Of a stretch of DNA of 64,000 nt, positions 53,928 through 62,289 are shown one piece after another. Both the position numbers and the translations under genes were made by a program. The stretch covers positions 560,209 through 624,208 of the forward strand of contig NZ_JH636435.1 of assembly GCF_000255655.1 (NCBI RefSeq). The letters are read 5' to 3'. Positions within the stretch are counted from its first letter, which is position 1, and every line of letters begins with the position of its first letter. The notes beneath the pieces were generated by a model, which ran no database searches, was not told where the DNA came from, and saw only the letters and a list, made by a program, of their open reading frames with translations. This DNA is from Schlesneria paludicola DSM 18645 (lineage in GTDB: Bacteria; Planctomycetota; Planctomycetia; Planctomycetales; Planctomycetaceae).

Positions 53928-56879
53928 TTATTTCAAGTGCGAAAGATACTCGACCAAGTCCGCCAGTTGTTGTGCAGTCATGTCGCGAAACAGCGAATCG
54001 GGCATCAATGACTGTCCCTGCGGCACCAACTGCTCGATCGTTTTCACCGGGATTTTTACAACCTTGTCCTGTGCATCTTTCAGCACGACTTCCTGATCGT
54101 CCTGATGAACCAACAACCCCGTCAGCAGTCGACCATCATCCAGTTCTGCCAGATACGTGACAAACTTCGGATCAATTCGCTTCGAAGGCTCGAGAATGCT
54201 TTCCAGGATTTCTGGCCGCGACAACTTCTTTCCAATCGTCGTCAGATCGGGGCCAACCTGTTTTCCCTCAGTCTGCACACGGTGGCAGTTCTTGCACGAG
54301 ACGCCCGTGGCTTCAAAAAAGAAACGCTTTCCATTGTCGGCGTCACCTGTCAGAGCAAGAATCTGCTTCGGGTTCGCAGCGGTCCCAATGCGTTTGATTC
54401 GTTGTTCCGGCGGCAGGAACCGCTCGAAAAGATCTCGGACCGTCGATTCGGGATGCTTGGCCCCGGCGTCAACGACGATGGCCACCAGCGAAGATGGCAA
54501 CTGACGTTGGTCGATCGCGCGAAGCAGCATCAGCGCACCACTGGTCGAAGACAGTAATTGATTCGCCACTGATATCGGATCATGTGACGCACTAACCTGA
54601 CACAATCGTTGCAACTGCGACGACTCTTCACGTCGAAGGTTAACCGCGATGTCGTCCCCGATCGCCGGTTTTGCCAGATCGCGTGGCAACTGATGAATCC
54701 AATCATGAATCAACGCGATTCCCTCGTGATCCAGCTCGGACGAACCGAGATGCGGCATGCGACCGTTGCCTTGTTTTGACATCCGATAATAGAGCACAGA
54801 TCGAAACGGATCGCCGGGCGCGATCACTTGTGCGGCATGAATACCGAAAGTGCCCTGGGTCGGCCGGACACCAATCATGTTCGTCTTTTCGAGCGGCAGG
54901 TCGTGATGCATGTGGGATAAGACGGCTCCCCCGGCATGCAGGCGGTGACAATGCGCGCAGTTCACTTGGAGATAGGCCCGCGCCCGAGCCATCAAATCCG
55001 CCGAAACATCCCGAGGATTCACCAGTGCAGGGAACGCGGACGGCGTTTCTGGCTTTACGATGAAACCTGACTGAATCAACGACTCGAACTGTGATGGGCC
55101 GGTGCCACGATAATCCGTTGAATGCTCAAGTTGGACAGGGCTGAATCCCAGAACGGGGCCAGACCATTTGTTGTGGCATCGCTGGCATTCCGCGCGGCTG
55201 GCGAAGCGCCAGCTTTGCTGTCGCAGCTGTCCAGGACTTGATGGATCGTCGACTTTCAGCCTGCGTTCCGAGCCAACGGCATTCAACAACGTGGCATCGG
55301 TCTGCTCATCATTCCACTGATAAGTGTAGGGCATCCATTCCGCCCCATCAAAATGTAGGATCTGAGTTTCGATCCGCTGCAATGCCTTGGAACCATTTCC
55401 CGCAGTTGGCAGCGAAAGCGTTTTGACGAAGACCGAATCCTTGGGATATTTCCAGTGGGGTGCGGAGGGAGTGATCGTCCCTGAATCGGGAATCGCCAAG
55501 TGCCGTTCAGCGGTCGCATAATCCGACCATGGCTCGGCATTGACGGAGTAGGAGACGACTCCCGTCGCGGGCGTCAGCGGCTCCAATGAACTGAAAAGTC
55601 CGCTCTCACTCAACTTCCGGGGAAACGTGATCGGTTGGTCTTTAAGCGGATTCGGAATTAGCCGGTGGATCGTTCCTGCCGTATGATCCAAAATAAAGAA
55701 CTCACCGCTGTGGTCTTCGCCGATCCCGACGACGCGATGTGTCGTATCGGCCAGCTCGCGATGGTCAACCACTTTTCCGTTTTCGTAGCGAAACCCCCAG
55801 AATCGTCCCGTGTCGTAGTCGCTGTAAATATGCGTTCCGTACAGTTCCTTCAATCGCGTACCATAGTACGTCAGCCCATCGGTGATCGAAGACGACTCGT
55901 CATGTGACAGATCGATGGTCGGAGGCAGAATCGGGGTGGGGCCGCGAGGCCATTCGGGATGAGTCGCCATTCGCCCTTCAAGCACGGCCCAGCCATAGTT
56001 GCCGCCGCGCTCGATTCGATCAAGCATTTCCCACAGTTCCCAGCCTACATCGCCAACCCACAGGTCACCCGTCTTGCGATCGAAACTCATACGCCAAGGA
56101 TTGCGCAACCCGTAAGCCCAGATCTCTCCACGCGCACCTGGCGTCTCGACAAAAGGATTGTCAGCGGGAATCCGATAGTTGCGGCCCAGCTCAGGATGAT
56201 CGACATCAATTCGCAAGATGGACGACAGCAGATCACTCAGATCTTGTCCCGTGCGAAGTTTGTCAGGCGGATTTGCCCCGCTACCATCCCCCGTCGAGAT
56301 GTAAAGAAATCCCTCCGGCCCGAACTTCAAATGACAACCATTATGCCCTCCTGACAGCCATGTGATGATTGTCGTTTCGGTCTTTGGATCGATCGTGGGC
56401 GGGTTGGTCTCCGACACTTGAAACCGGGCGATATGTGTGCCATCCGGAAGTTCAGGTGCCTGGATATAGCAGACATAGAGGTAGCGGTTTCGCTCGAAAT
56501 CAGGATGGAAGACGATCGAATAGGCATACTCCAAGCCTGGAACGTCTTTCTTCAAATCGACAACCAGATCCGCGTTGTCCACATCGTCACGATTCGGAAA
56601 CGAGACGATCTTCCCGAATTGATCCATCACGAACAGACGGTCGCTTCCTGGCATCGCCGCAAGATCAAGGCAGAAGTCGATCTTGAGCCGCGGGAACGCC
56701 TGTTCCGTGACATACGGGTACTGCGGGTCGGGTGAACCCGTAATGCGAGACGTCGTCCATGGGGCTCGCTTGGGAAGTTCGCTCTTACGATCCTCGGTCC
56801 AACCACATTGGGCCAGACAGGCTATCTGCCAGAGGACCACAACGTGGGGAAAACATCGAAGCAGTCTGTCGCTCAGCAT
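53928..56879 (-). CDS. PQQ-type sugar dehydrogenase propeller fused to multihaem cytochrome domains
   Basis: 983 residues with signal peptide. Residues about 45-425 form a glucose/sorbosone-dehydrogenase-like six-bladed propeller (GGHNGCHLKFGPEGFLYISTGDG, YGLRNPWRMSFDRKTGDLWVGDVG). Residues about 440-760 form a domain with two haem motifs (CQRCH, CAHCH) like SO2930-type cytochromes. The C-terminal 130 residues are a TIGR02603-type haem domain (GVSCKNCHRVQTEGKQVGPDLTTIG, ILEPSKRIDPKFVTY). Three CxxCH sites in all suggest that electrons from an oxidised sugar pass directly to fused haems. Start ATG 56879. A gene for an uncharacterised Tat protein follows. Confidence 0.9.
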   Translation of the reverse strand: MLSDRLLRCFPHVVVLWQIACLAQCGWTEDRKSELPKRAPWTTSRITGSPDPQYPYVTEQAFPRLKIDFCLDLAAMPGSDRLFVMDQFGKIVSFPNRDDVDNADLVVDLKKDVPGLEYAYSIVFHPDFERNRYLYVCYIQAPELPDGTHIARFQVSETNPPTIDPKTETTIITWLSGGHNGCHLKFGPEGFLYISTGDGSGANPPDKLRTGQDLSDLLSSILRIDVDHPELGRNYRIPADNPFVETPGARGEIWAYGLRNPWRMSFDRKTGDLWVGDVGWELWEMLDRIERGGNYGWAVLEGRMATHPEWPRGPTPILPPTIDLSHDESSSITDGLTYYGTRLKELYGTHIYSDYDTGRFWGFRYENGKVVDHRELADTTHRVVGIGEDHSGEFFILDHTAGTIHRLIPNPLKDQPITFPRKLSESGLFSSLEPLTPATGVVSYSVNAEPWSDYATAERHLAIPDSGTITPSAPHWKYPKDSVFVKTLSLPTAGNGSKALQRIETQILHFDGAEWMPYTYQWNDEQTDATLLNAVGSERRLKVDDPSSPGQLRQQSWRFASRAECQRCHNKWSGPVLGFSPVQLEHSTDYRGTGPSQFESLIQSGFIVKPETPSAFPALVNPRDVSADLMARARAYLQVNCAHCHRLHAGGAVLSHMHHDLPLEKTNMIGVRPTQGTFGIHAAQVIAPGDPFRSVLYYRMSKQGNGRMPHLGSSELDHEGIALIHDWIHQLPRDLAKPAIGDDIAVNLRREESSQLQRLCQVSASHDPISVANQLLSSTSGALMLLRAIDQRQLPSSLVAIVVDAGAKHPESTVRDLFERFLPPEQRIKRIGTAANPKQILALTGDADNGKRFFFEATGVSCKNCHRVQTEGKQVGPDLTTIGKKLSRPEILESILEPSKRIDPKFVTYLAELDDGRLLTGLLVHQDDQEVVLKDAQDKVVKIPVKTIEQLVPQGQSLMPDSLFRDMTAQQLADLVEYLSHLK

Positions 56880-57095
56880 AAATCACTCGCCGTTGTGTCT
56901 TCAAAACACTGAGTCTATCGAACCGAGTGTCTTCAGGATGGACCAAACAAAATACCGAACACCAGCCGTTCGGAAAAACGAATGAATCGGGTCGAGCCAG
57001 TTAACGATCTCGATTGAACGGACGAGTGTGATCCGATCGATCCCAAGGCTCTCGAACCACATCGCTCCAACGCGGCAACAGATTCTGGCCAGCTC

Positions 57096-59312
57096 TTAAG
57101 GTAAAGTCACGTCCCACACCTTGGATCGACGGGCCTTCCCATCAGGTCCACCCACCTCGAGCGTGACGATAAACTCACCCGGCTGCTCGTATTGGTGCGT
57201 CGGATGTCGTTCTGTCGACGATTTTCCATCCCCGAATTTCCAGTTCCATGACGTGATTTTCCCATAGGACTCATCACGGAAGGCAACGGATCGGTCTTTG
57301 GTACTGATGACCTGAAACGACCAGTCACACTCGATCGCTTTTCGCAAACTGTTCTCCATCGGCATGAGTCGAAACGCGGCCAGATCCGATGCGTCCCCGT
57401 ACATTGTCGTCTTATGCGATAGATTCCAAAATCCGGCATACCGTGTCGCTTGCTCATCATCGTAGTCGAGCACCGCCCACGACATTCCAATCACCTTATT
57501 TTCCACAAGCGTCGTCGGGACTGCGCGAGCGCGATCGGGAGGTGCGTAGTCGAATGGGGTGATGAAGAACTCAAGAACCAGTTTTCCACCTTCACGCGGC
57601 CGGAAGTCGTATTTGTACGCCGCATTCGCAAAGGGAAGATCTTTGATCCAAGGTTGAGATCCCCAGACCATTGCCCAATCTTTTCCTTCAGCGGGCGTGA
57701 AGATGTGGTAGTTCTGGGCATGGACGCCGTGAAACAAGAAATGCGTATCCAACGTGTCTCGCAGCTTCAGGTTCGGATGCATCTGACGGATCAGGGCGCC
57801 ACCCGACAAGTCTCCGTCGACGACGACTTCGAAGATATCGTTGTGCAGGTCTTCGCGTGCAAAGTCCCAGTAGTTATCGTTCGCCTCGTACAAAAAGTAG
57901 AGATGGTTTTGCCCTTTGACCCATCCGACTTTCACGACGACATCCAGATTGGACTTGTCTCGCCGATCACCGACCCCAACAACTGTTTCCTGCAGTTGAT
58001 CCATACCGATGGCATAGGAATTGGGAACGATCGACCAATCGTCGGAGTTGCCATCGATTCGCGGGATCTTGTCGGCAGGGAACTGGAAGATCTTGAACTC
58101 GACGTCGGAACGTTCGAGCGTCTTTCCTTCGGGCCCCCCAATCGCCGTTGGAGTCATCTCTCGTAAAACTTCAAATGGCGGTTCCCAAGACTCGGCGCCG
58201 TACTCGCGCGTGGTGAAGAAATTGAAGAGATAGATTCCATCTGCCCCGCCCGCAAACAGGTTCCGTGCGGCACGTCGATAACCATCTGCATTCAGATACT
58301 GTTCTTTCTTGCCCCCTTCGGTACATTCAATCCCACCGTAAACAGGAACATCCGTTATCACCTGCTTCCAAGCTTTGATCGGCAGATCGAATCGCTCGAA
58401 CAAGAATTCGGACACGGTCACAAAATCAATCCAGCCACTCTTTGTCCAGCCGACGACGTCGCACCCCAGCCGACGACTCGATTCGGGTGTCGGTGGAGTC
58501 CTTCCATAGTTCGAGGGAACGCGAACGGCGAGCGTCAATCGGTGGCCCCGTTCCTTCCCGACGGTATCCAAGAGGGACCGGACGCGCTGCACGAGGGAGT
58601 TCATCTTGTCGACGTTCTCGTCGCGTGATTCACCCTTGAAGAAAATCGGGAACCGATTGAAGTCGAGTTCAATCCCGTCACAGTCGTACCTCCGAACGGC
58701 TTCATCGATCAAAGCCACCACGTAATCACGAACGGCATCATGTCCAAAATCCAGGGCCCCCTTGCTCAGCCGCCATTCGGGATGATCAACCCAGAACTTC
58801 GTACGCAGAAAATCGTTGCCGTGGTCATCATTCATCCGAAACGTCAGCAGCGCCTCGCGTCCAGCTCGTTTCGCTTCGTCCAGCATGATGGCATAAGGAT
58901 CAAGTCCCTGGGAAAAGAATCGCTCGAGATTCGCGAACATCTGCTGCTGCGATGCCGGCCACTTCGCACGCTCTTCGGGTGTCGATTGCATGCCTCGTTG
59001 CGTTCCGACCTTCGTCGGATAGTACATGACTTGCGCATTGACGCAGACCAGGATCGTATCAACTTTGCTGCCGGATTCCGTCACTTCCGCAACGGCGCGT
59101 TTCAAGTCATCGACCGTGAGAGCCACGGGCCCCTCACGGCCGGCGCGCGTGAACAGGCACGAATCGCCATCGAAGTTGTAGAGAACACGTCGCGGCCGCG
59201 AGGACGCCTTTATCTCTTTCGATGTCGATTCAGTACCAATGACATTCGCCGCACCACTCGACAGCAGAACGAAGACTGTCTGGAGCAGAACAAAGGATCG
59301 AAGTTGCATCAT
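57096..59312 (-). CDS. Glycosidase-like TIM-barrel protein with CBM9-like and PKD domains
   Basis: 738 residues with signal peptide. Residues about 40-390 look like a glycoside-hydrolase-type barrel: LLTFRMNDDHG, RYDCDGIELDFNRFP (E215 and D217 are candidate acids) and ADGIYLFNFF. Residues about 405-650 resemble a CBM9-like beta domain of the carbohydrate-binding kind (IPRIDGNSDDW, DIFEVVVDGD, GKLVLEFFI). The C-terminal about 75 residues are a PKD domain (WNWKFGDGKSSTERHPTHQYEQPG). Start ATG 59312 follows AGAGAG. It is likely an extracellular polysaccharide-acting enzyme; no GH family number is assigned. Confidence 0.82.
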   Translation of the reverse strand: MMQLRSFVLLQTVFVLLSSGAANVIGTESTSKEIKASSRPRRVLYNFDGDSCLFTRAGREGPVALTVDDLKRAVAEVTESGSKVDTILVCVNAQVMYYPTKVGTQRGMQSTPEERAKWPASQQQMFANLERFFSQGLDPYAIMLDEAKRAGREALLTFRMNDDHGNDFLRTKFWVDHPEWRLSKGALDFGHDAVRDYVVALIDEAVRRYDCDGIELDFNRFPIFFKGESRDENVDKMNSLVQRVRSLLDTVGKERGHRLTLAVRVPSNYGRTPPTPESSRRLGCDVVGWTKSGWIDFVTVSEFLFERFDLPIKAWKQVITDVPVYGGIECTEGGKKEQYLNADGYRRAARNLFAGGADGIYLFNFFTTREYGAESWEPPFEVLREMTPTAIGGPEGKTLERSDVEFKIFQFPADKIPRIDGNSDDWSIVPNSYAIGMDQLQETVVGVGDRRDKSNLDVVVKVGWVKGQNHLYFLYEANDNYWDFAREDLHNDIFEVVVDGDLSGGALIRQMHPNLKLRDTLDTHFLFHGVHAQNYHIFTPAEGKDWAMVWGSQPWIKDLPFANAAYKYDFRPREGGKLVLEFFITPFDYAPPDRARAVPTTLVENKVIGMSWAVLDYDDEQATRYAGFWNLSHKTTMYGDASDLAAFRLMPMENSLRKAIECDWSFQVISTKDRSVAFRDESYGKITSWNWKFGDGKSSTERHPTHQYEQPGEFIVTLEVGGPDGKARRSKVWDVTLP

Positions 59313-59744
59313 TGCACTCTCTGTTTCCGAAGTCTGGACGCGAACGCAAGGAAACTGTCGGCGGCCATCCTAATTCACCGTGCGCGCTTTTTCTCTCATC
59401 GGACGGGTCGGAACGCGCGTCGAAGGGGAAAAGACAGATCGATAGCGCACGCAAGCGGACACGTTCTTCGGACTGCCGATGTTTGAAACGTGAATGACCG
59501 TTCAGCCAACGCAGTGAAGACTTTGGCGATGAAATTAATGTCACAGGAAAAGAAGGCGTCCGCGATCCGAGAGGCGTTACCTCATCGTCTCCACCGACGC
59601 TTGGCGACAAACCAACGTAACGCTTCTTCACGCGCCTGAATCGATAACCGAGACACGTTCGAGTGCGTCTGATTTGACGACAGCATCTTTGTCGCGTCGC
59701 CGTCACGCCTTCTTCCGGCCGACACGCTCTTCAGAAACCGCAGC
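59313..59744. other. Intergenic region, nothing recognised
   Basis: 432 bases between the glycosidase-like gene and the HEAT-like protein gene, both on the minus strand. Overlapping open frames on both strands lack family resemblance, and no strong hairpin was noticed. It probably contains the promoter of the glycosidase-like gene. Confidence 0.5.
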
Positions 59745-61151
59745 CTACGGCGCGGGGTTCTGTTCGGGGGGAAGCTGTTCCTTCTGGCTCAGCAACAACC
59801 GCTCGGCGCGCATGACCACTTCTAGGTCCTTTCCCTTCATGGCTTCCTTGAGACTGGGGATCGCCAGGTTGCCTAGGTCTTTCAGCCGTTTCTCGGCCTT
59901 CTCCCGTTTGGCATAACTTGCATCTGCCAAATCGGTGATCAACTGCTGGACGTCCTCGCGCAATCGTGGGTCCACACGTCTCGCGATCACGAGCGCGACG
60001 CGTTTAATCTTTGTCGTCTCGGGCTCCACGACCAAAGGCGTAATCTCGTCGAGCCCGTCTTGCGCGATGCGATAGACGAAGTGAATATCATCGGTCGCGA
60101 AGAAGTGCGGAGCATACAGTGACATGATCAGATCGATTTCTGCAGCCGTCAGGCCCGTCTTACCGAGCCGCCGGCGCATTTCCCCATCCGTCTTATCTTT
60201 GAATTCGTCACTGTCGACGGCAAATGGACCACTGAGCGGGATTTCGACAATCGTTTCTTTCGAAGGGTCGGCCGTCGGTGCCGCGGCTGCCCCCGGTTGC
60301 GCCGCGGCACCGGCCGGCGCGCCCGGTTGACCTGCGGCGACCTTGATGACACCTGCACCATTATTGGCAAGGACCACCCCTTGGACCGGTTGCCCCACGG
60401 CTGCCCCAGCTTGTGGTTGCGCCGGGTTCTTTCCACCGGGCGTCGCGGCGGCTCCTCCGCCCGGTGCCGCCGCAATCGTATTGAGCCAGCCGATTCGATG
60501 ACCGTCCGGTCCCGGAACGATCAACAGGACGTCATGAAAGACATGCTTTCCAAGATTCACCACTTTGTAAACATCAGGACCACCATCGAGACGAATATTC
60601 AGCGGCGTCTGCAGCTCCAGGTCGTAGGCAAAAAATCGCTCTGCGCGACCGCCCTTTTTGAGCTGCATGTATAGACCATTGAGCTCACGAGCTTTGTTAA
60701 ACCAATGCGTATCGGGGATATACGCGAGCAATTCGGGACTCGAGAGTTCTTTCGTCAGTTTCAGGTCGAGCCAGCGCAGGCGATTCGATTTTCCCTCGGA
60801 ACGCGGCCACTGCGAGATCGGTCGCCCTGCCGTAATTTTGAGGTCAATATCGACCACCTCGGGCGGTTCACCATAGACCGTCATTACTCCAATGGGAGCG
60901 GGCTTCGGCTTCTCATCACGTTTACGGCTTCGTTCCGTTTCAACCAAACCGGGCATCGCTGTGGGATAATCTCCACCGCCATTGATTGTCTTTGCCTGCG
61001 GTTCACCAATCCAGACGGACCATTCGTGCAGTTCCAGCAATGGGGCGTCATCGGCGGCAAGAGCCATGCTGCCCGCGACCGCCAGCATGAGAAGCACGCT
61101 GGGCACCGCGAGAATCTTCAACCAGGTGCAGCGGAAGTCAAATTTACGCAT
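59745..61151 (-). CDS. Secreted protein with HEAT-like C-terminus, unknown
   Basis: About 468 residues from ATG 61151 (MRKFDFRCTWLKIL), with AGGA 10 bases upstream; ATG 61187 is the longer option. Signal peptide, then an unrecognised domain to about residue 240 (LHEWSVWIGEP, HVFHDVLLIVPGPDG). A low-complexity Ala/Gly/Pro stretch follows (about 245-310), then a globular part and a C-terminal HEAT-like unit (LADASYAKREKAEKRLKDLG, AIPSLKEAM), a pattern common in planctomycete secreted proteins. Third gene of a minus-strand trio with a propeller protein and an NPCBM protein. Confidence 0.7.
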   Translation of the reverse strand: MRKFDFRCTWLKILAVPSVLLMLAVAGSMALAADDAPLLELHEWSVWIGEPQAKTINGGGDYPTAMPGLVETERSRKRDEKPKPAPIGVMTVYGEPPEVVDIDLKITAGRPISQWPRSEGKSNRLRWLDLKLTKELSSPELLAYIPDTHWFNKARELNGLYMQLKKGGRAERFFAYDLELQTPLNIRLDGGPDVYKVVNLGKHVFHDVLLIVPGPDGHRIGWLNTIAAAPGGGAAATPGGKNPAQPQAGAAVGQPVQGVVLANNGAGVIKVAAGQPGAPAGAAAQPGAAAAPTADPSKETIVEIPLSGPFAVDSDEFKDKTDGEMRRRLGKTGLTAAEIDLIMSLYAPHFFATDDIHFVYRIAQDGLDEITPLVVEPETTKIKRVALVIARRVDPRLREDVQQLITDLADASYAKREKAEKRLKDLGNLAIPSLKEAMKGKDLEVVMRAERLLLSQKEQLPPEQNPAP

Positions 61152-61198
61152 GAAGGACGCGTCCTGAGTTCTTTGTTGTGTCTGCATGATGCGATGAC

Positions 61199-62146
61199 TT
61201 ATTTACCGCGATCGCTGACGAAAACGAGGCGCTGATTGTCCAGAGACCACGCCGGATCGAAGTTCAACGTGCCCTTGTCCTGATTGGGCAGTCCGGCAGG
61301 GGGATCGTCTCCGTCGGCAGCGATGACACTCAACTGCTGGGGATCATTGGGATCTTTCTCTCGCGACCAGAGTGTCATTTTGGGATTCGGTGCCCAGGCG
61401 ATTGGCCCGCCGATCAACCCACGATGTCGGACGGCCTGCTCCTTCTCTGAGCCTGCGGCGTCAATGACAATCAGGACCGACTTTCCGTCGCGTTCATCAA
61501 TAAATGCGACTTTCTTTCCATCGGCTGACCATCGAGCGCTGCCTGGTTTTTTCTGATAGGCCTCTTGCAGAATTTTCTTCTGGCTGCCTTCGATCATGTC
61601 GTAGACATAGATGGACTGATTTCCTTCATGGCTGCTGACGAACAAAATCCGGCTGCCGTCCGGCGCAAACACAGGTGCGTATCCCGCAAACATCCACTGT
61701 CGGCCTTTGCCATCCGCATTCATCACCCAGACACCGACTTGTTCCTTTTCCGGGTTCTTCTCCGCGATCGAGAATAGCAATTGCTTACCGTCAGGCGACC
61801 AGGCGGCGTCACGTCCCTGCCCCAGATCTTTGAGTTCTGCCCCGTCATCATGCACGGTGAAAATGTGACTATCCGCTGTTTCGGCGTCGCCCGTGTAGGC
61901 GTGAAACACGACGAGCTTGCCATCGGGCGACCACGATGGAGCGGCGTGCCAACGCTTGCCGGGAGCTTGCGCGACCTGACGGAGTTCGCCTCCGTCGCCA
62001 TTCATCGCGTAGATCGCCAGTTGAGGCGCCTCCGCGGCCTCCACGAGACCGAAACAGAAATGCATCGACCCCGCGACCAGCGCGGCGAGCAATATGAGGC
62101 TTGTCGGCCGCGCGAGGCAGAGTGGAAGTCTGAAGGAAATCAGCAC
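61199..62146 (-). CDS. Secreted TolB-like beta-propeller protein
   Basis: 315 residues from GTG 62146, with GAGG 7 bases upstream. The signal peptide is longer than usual (LPLCLARPTSLILLAALVAGSMHFCFGLVEAAEA). At least five PD40-type blades are visible: WSPDGKLVVFHAY, AWSPDGKQLLFSI, FAPDGSRILFVSS, WSADGKKVAFIDE and WSLDNQRLVFVSD. It presumably acts in the envelope as a protein-interaction or ligand-binding propeller. It follows the NPCBM gene (143 bases) and precedes the HEAT-like protein gene (about 10-50 bases). Confidence 0.85.
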   Translation of the reverse strand: MLISFRLPLCLARPTSLILLAALVAGSMHFCFGLVEAAEAPQLAIYAMNGDGGELRQVAQAPGKRWHAAPSWSPDGKLVVFHAYTGDAETADSHIFTVHDDGAELKDLGQGRDAAWSPDGKQLLFSIAEKNPEKEQVGVWVMNADGKGRQWMFAGYAPVFAPDGSRILFVSSHEGNQSIYVYDMIEGSQKKILQEAYQKKPGSARWSADGKKVAFIDERDGKSVLIVIDAAGSEKEQAVRHRGLIGGPIAWAPNPKMTLWSREKDPNDPQQLSVIAADGDDPPAGLPNQDKGTLNFDPAWSLDNQRLVFVSDRGK

Positions 62147-62289
62147 AGAGTCACCTCAGCAGTCAGACGCACAAGCCCGTCAATCACGCAATTCATCTGA
62201 GTTATTCCGATCCACAATCGCGTCTGTCTTCGCGAGCTAGTGCCGTGGGTTTCGTTGATGGTATTCTGTCGCAGGATGTCGATTGCTCG

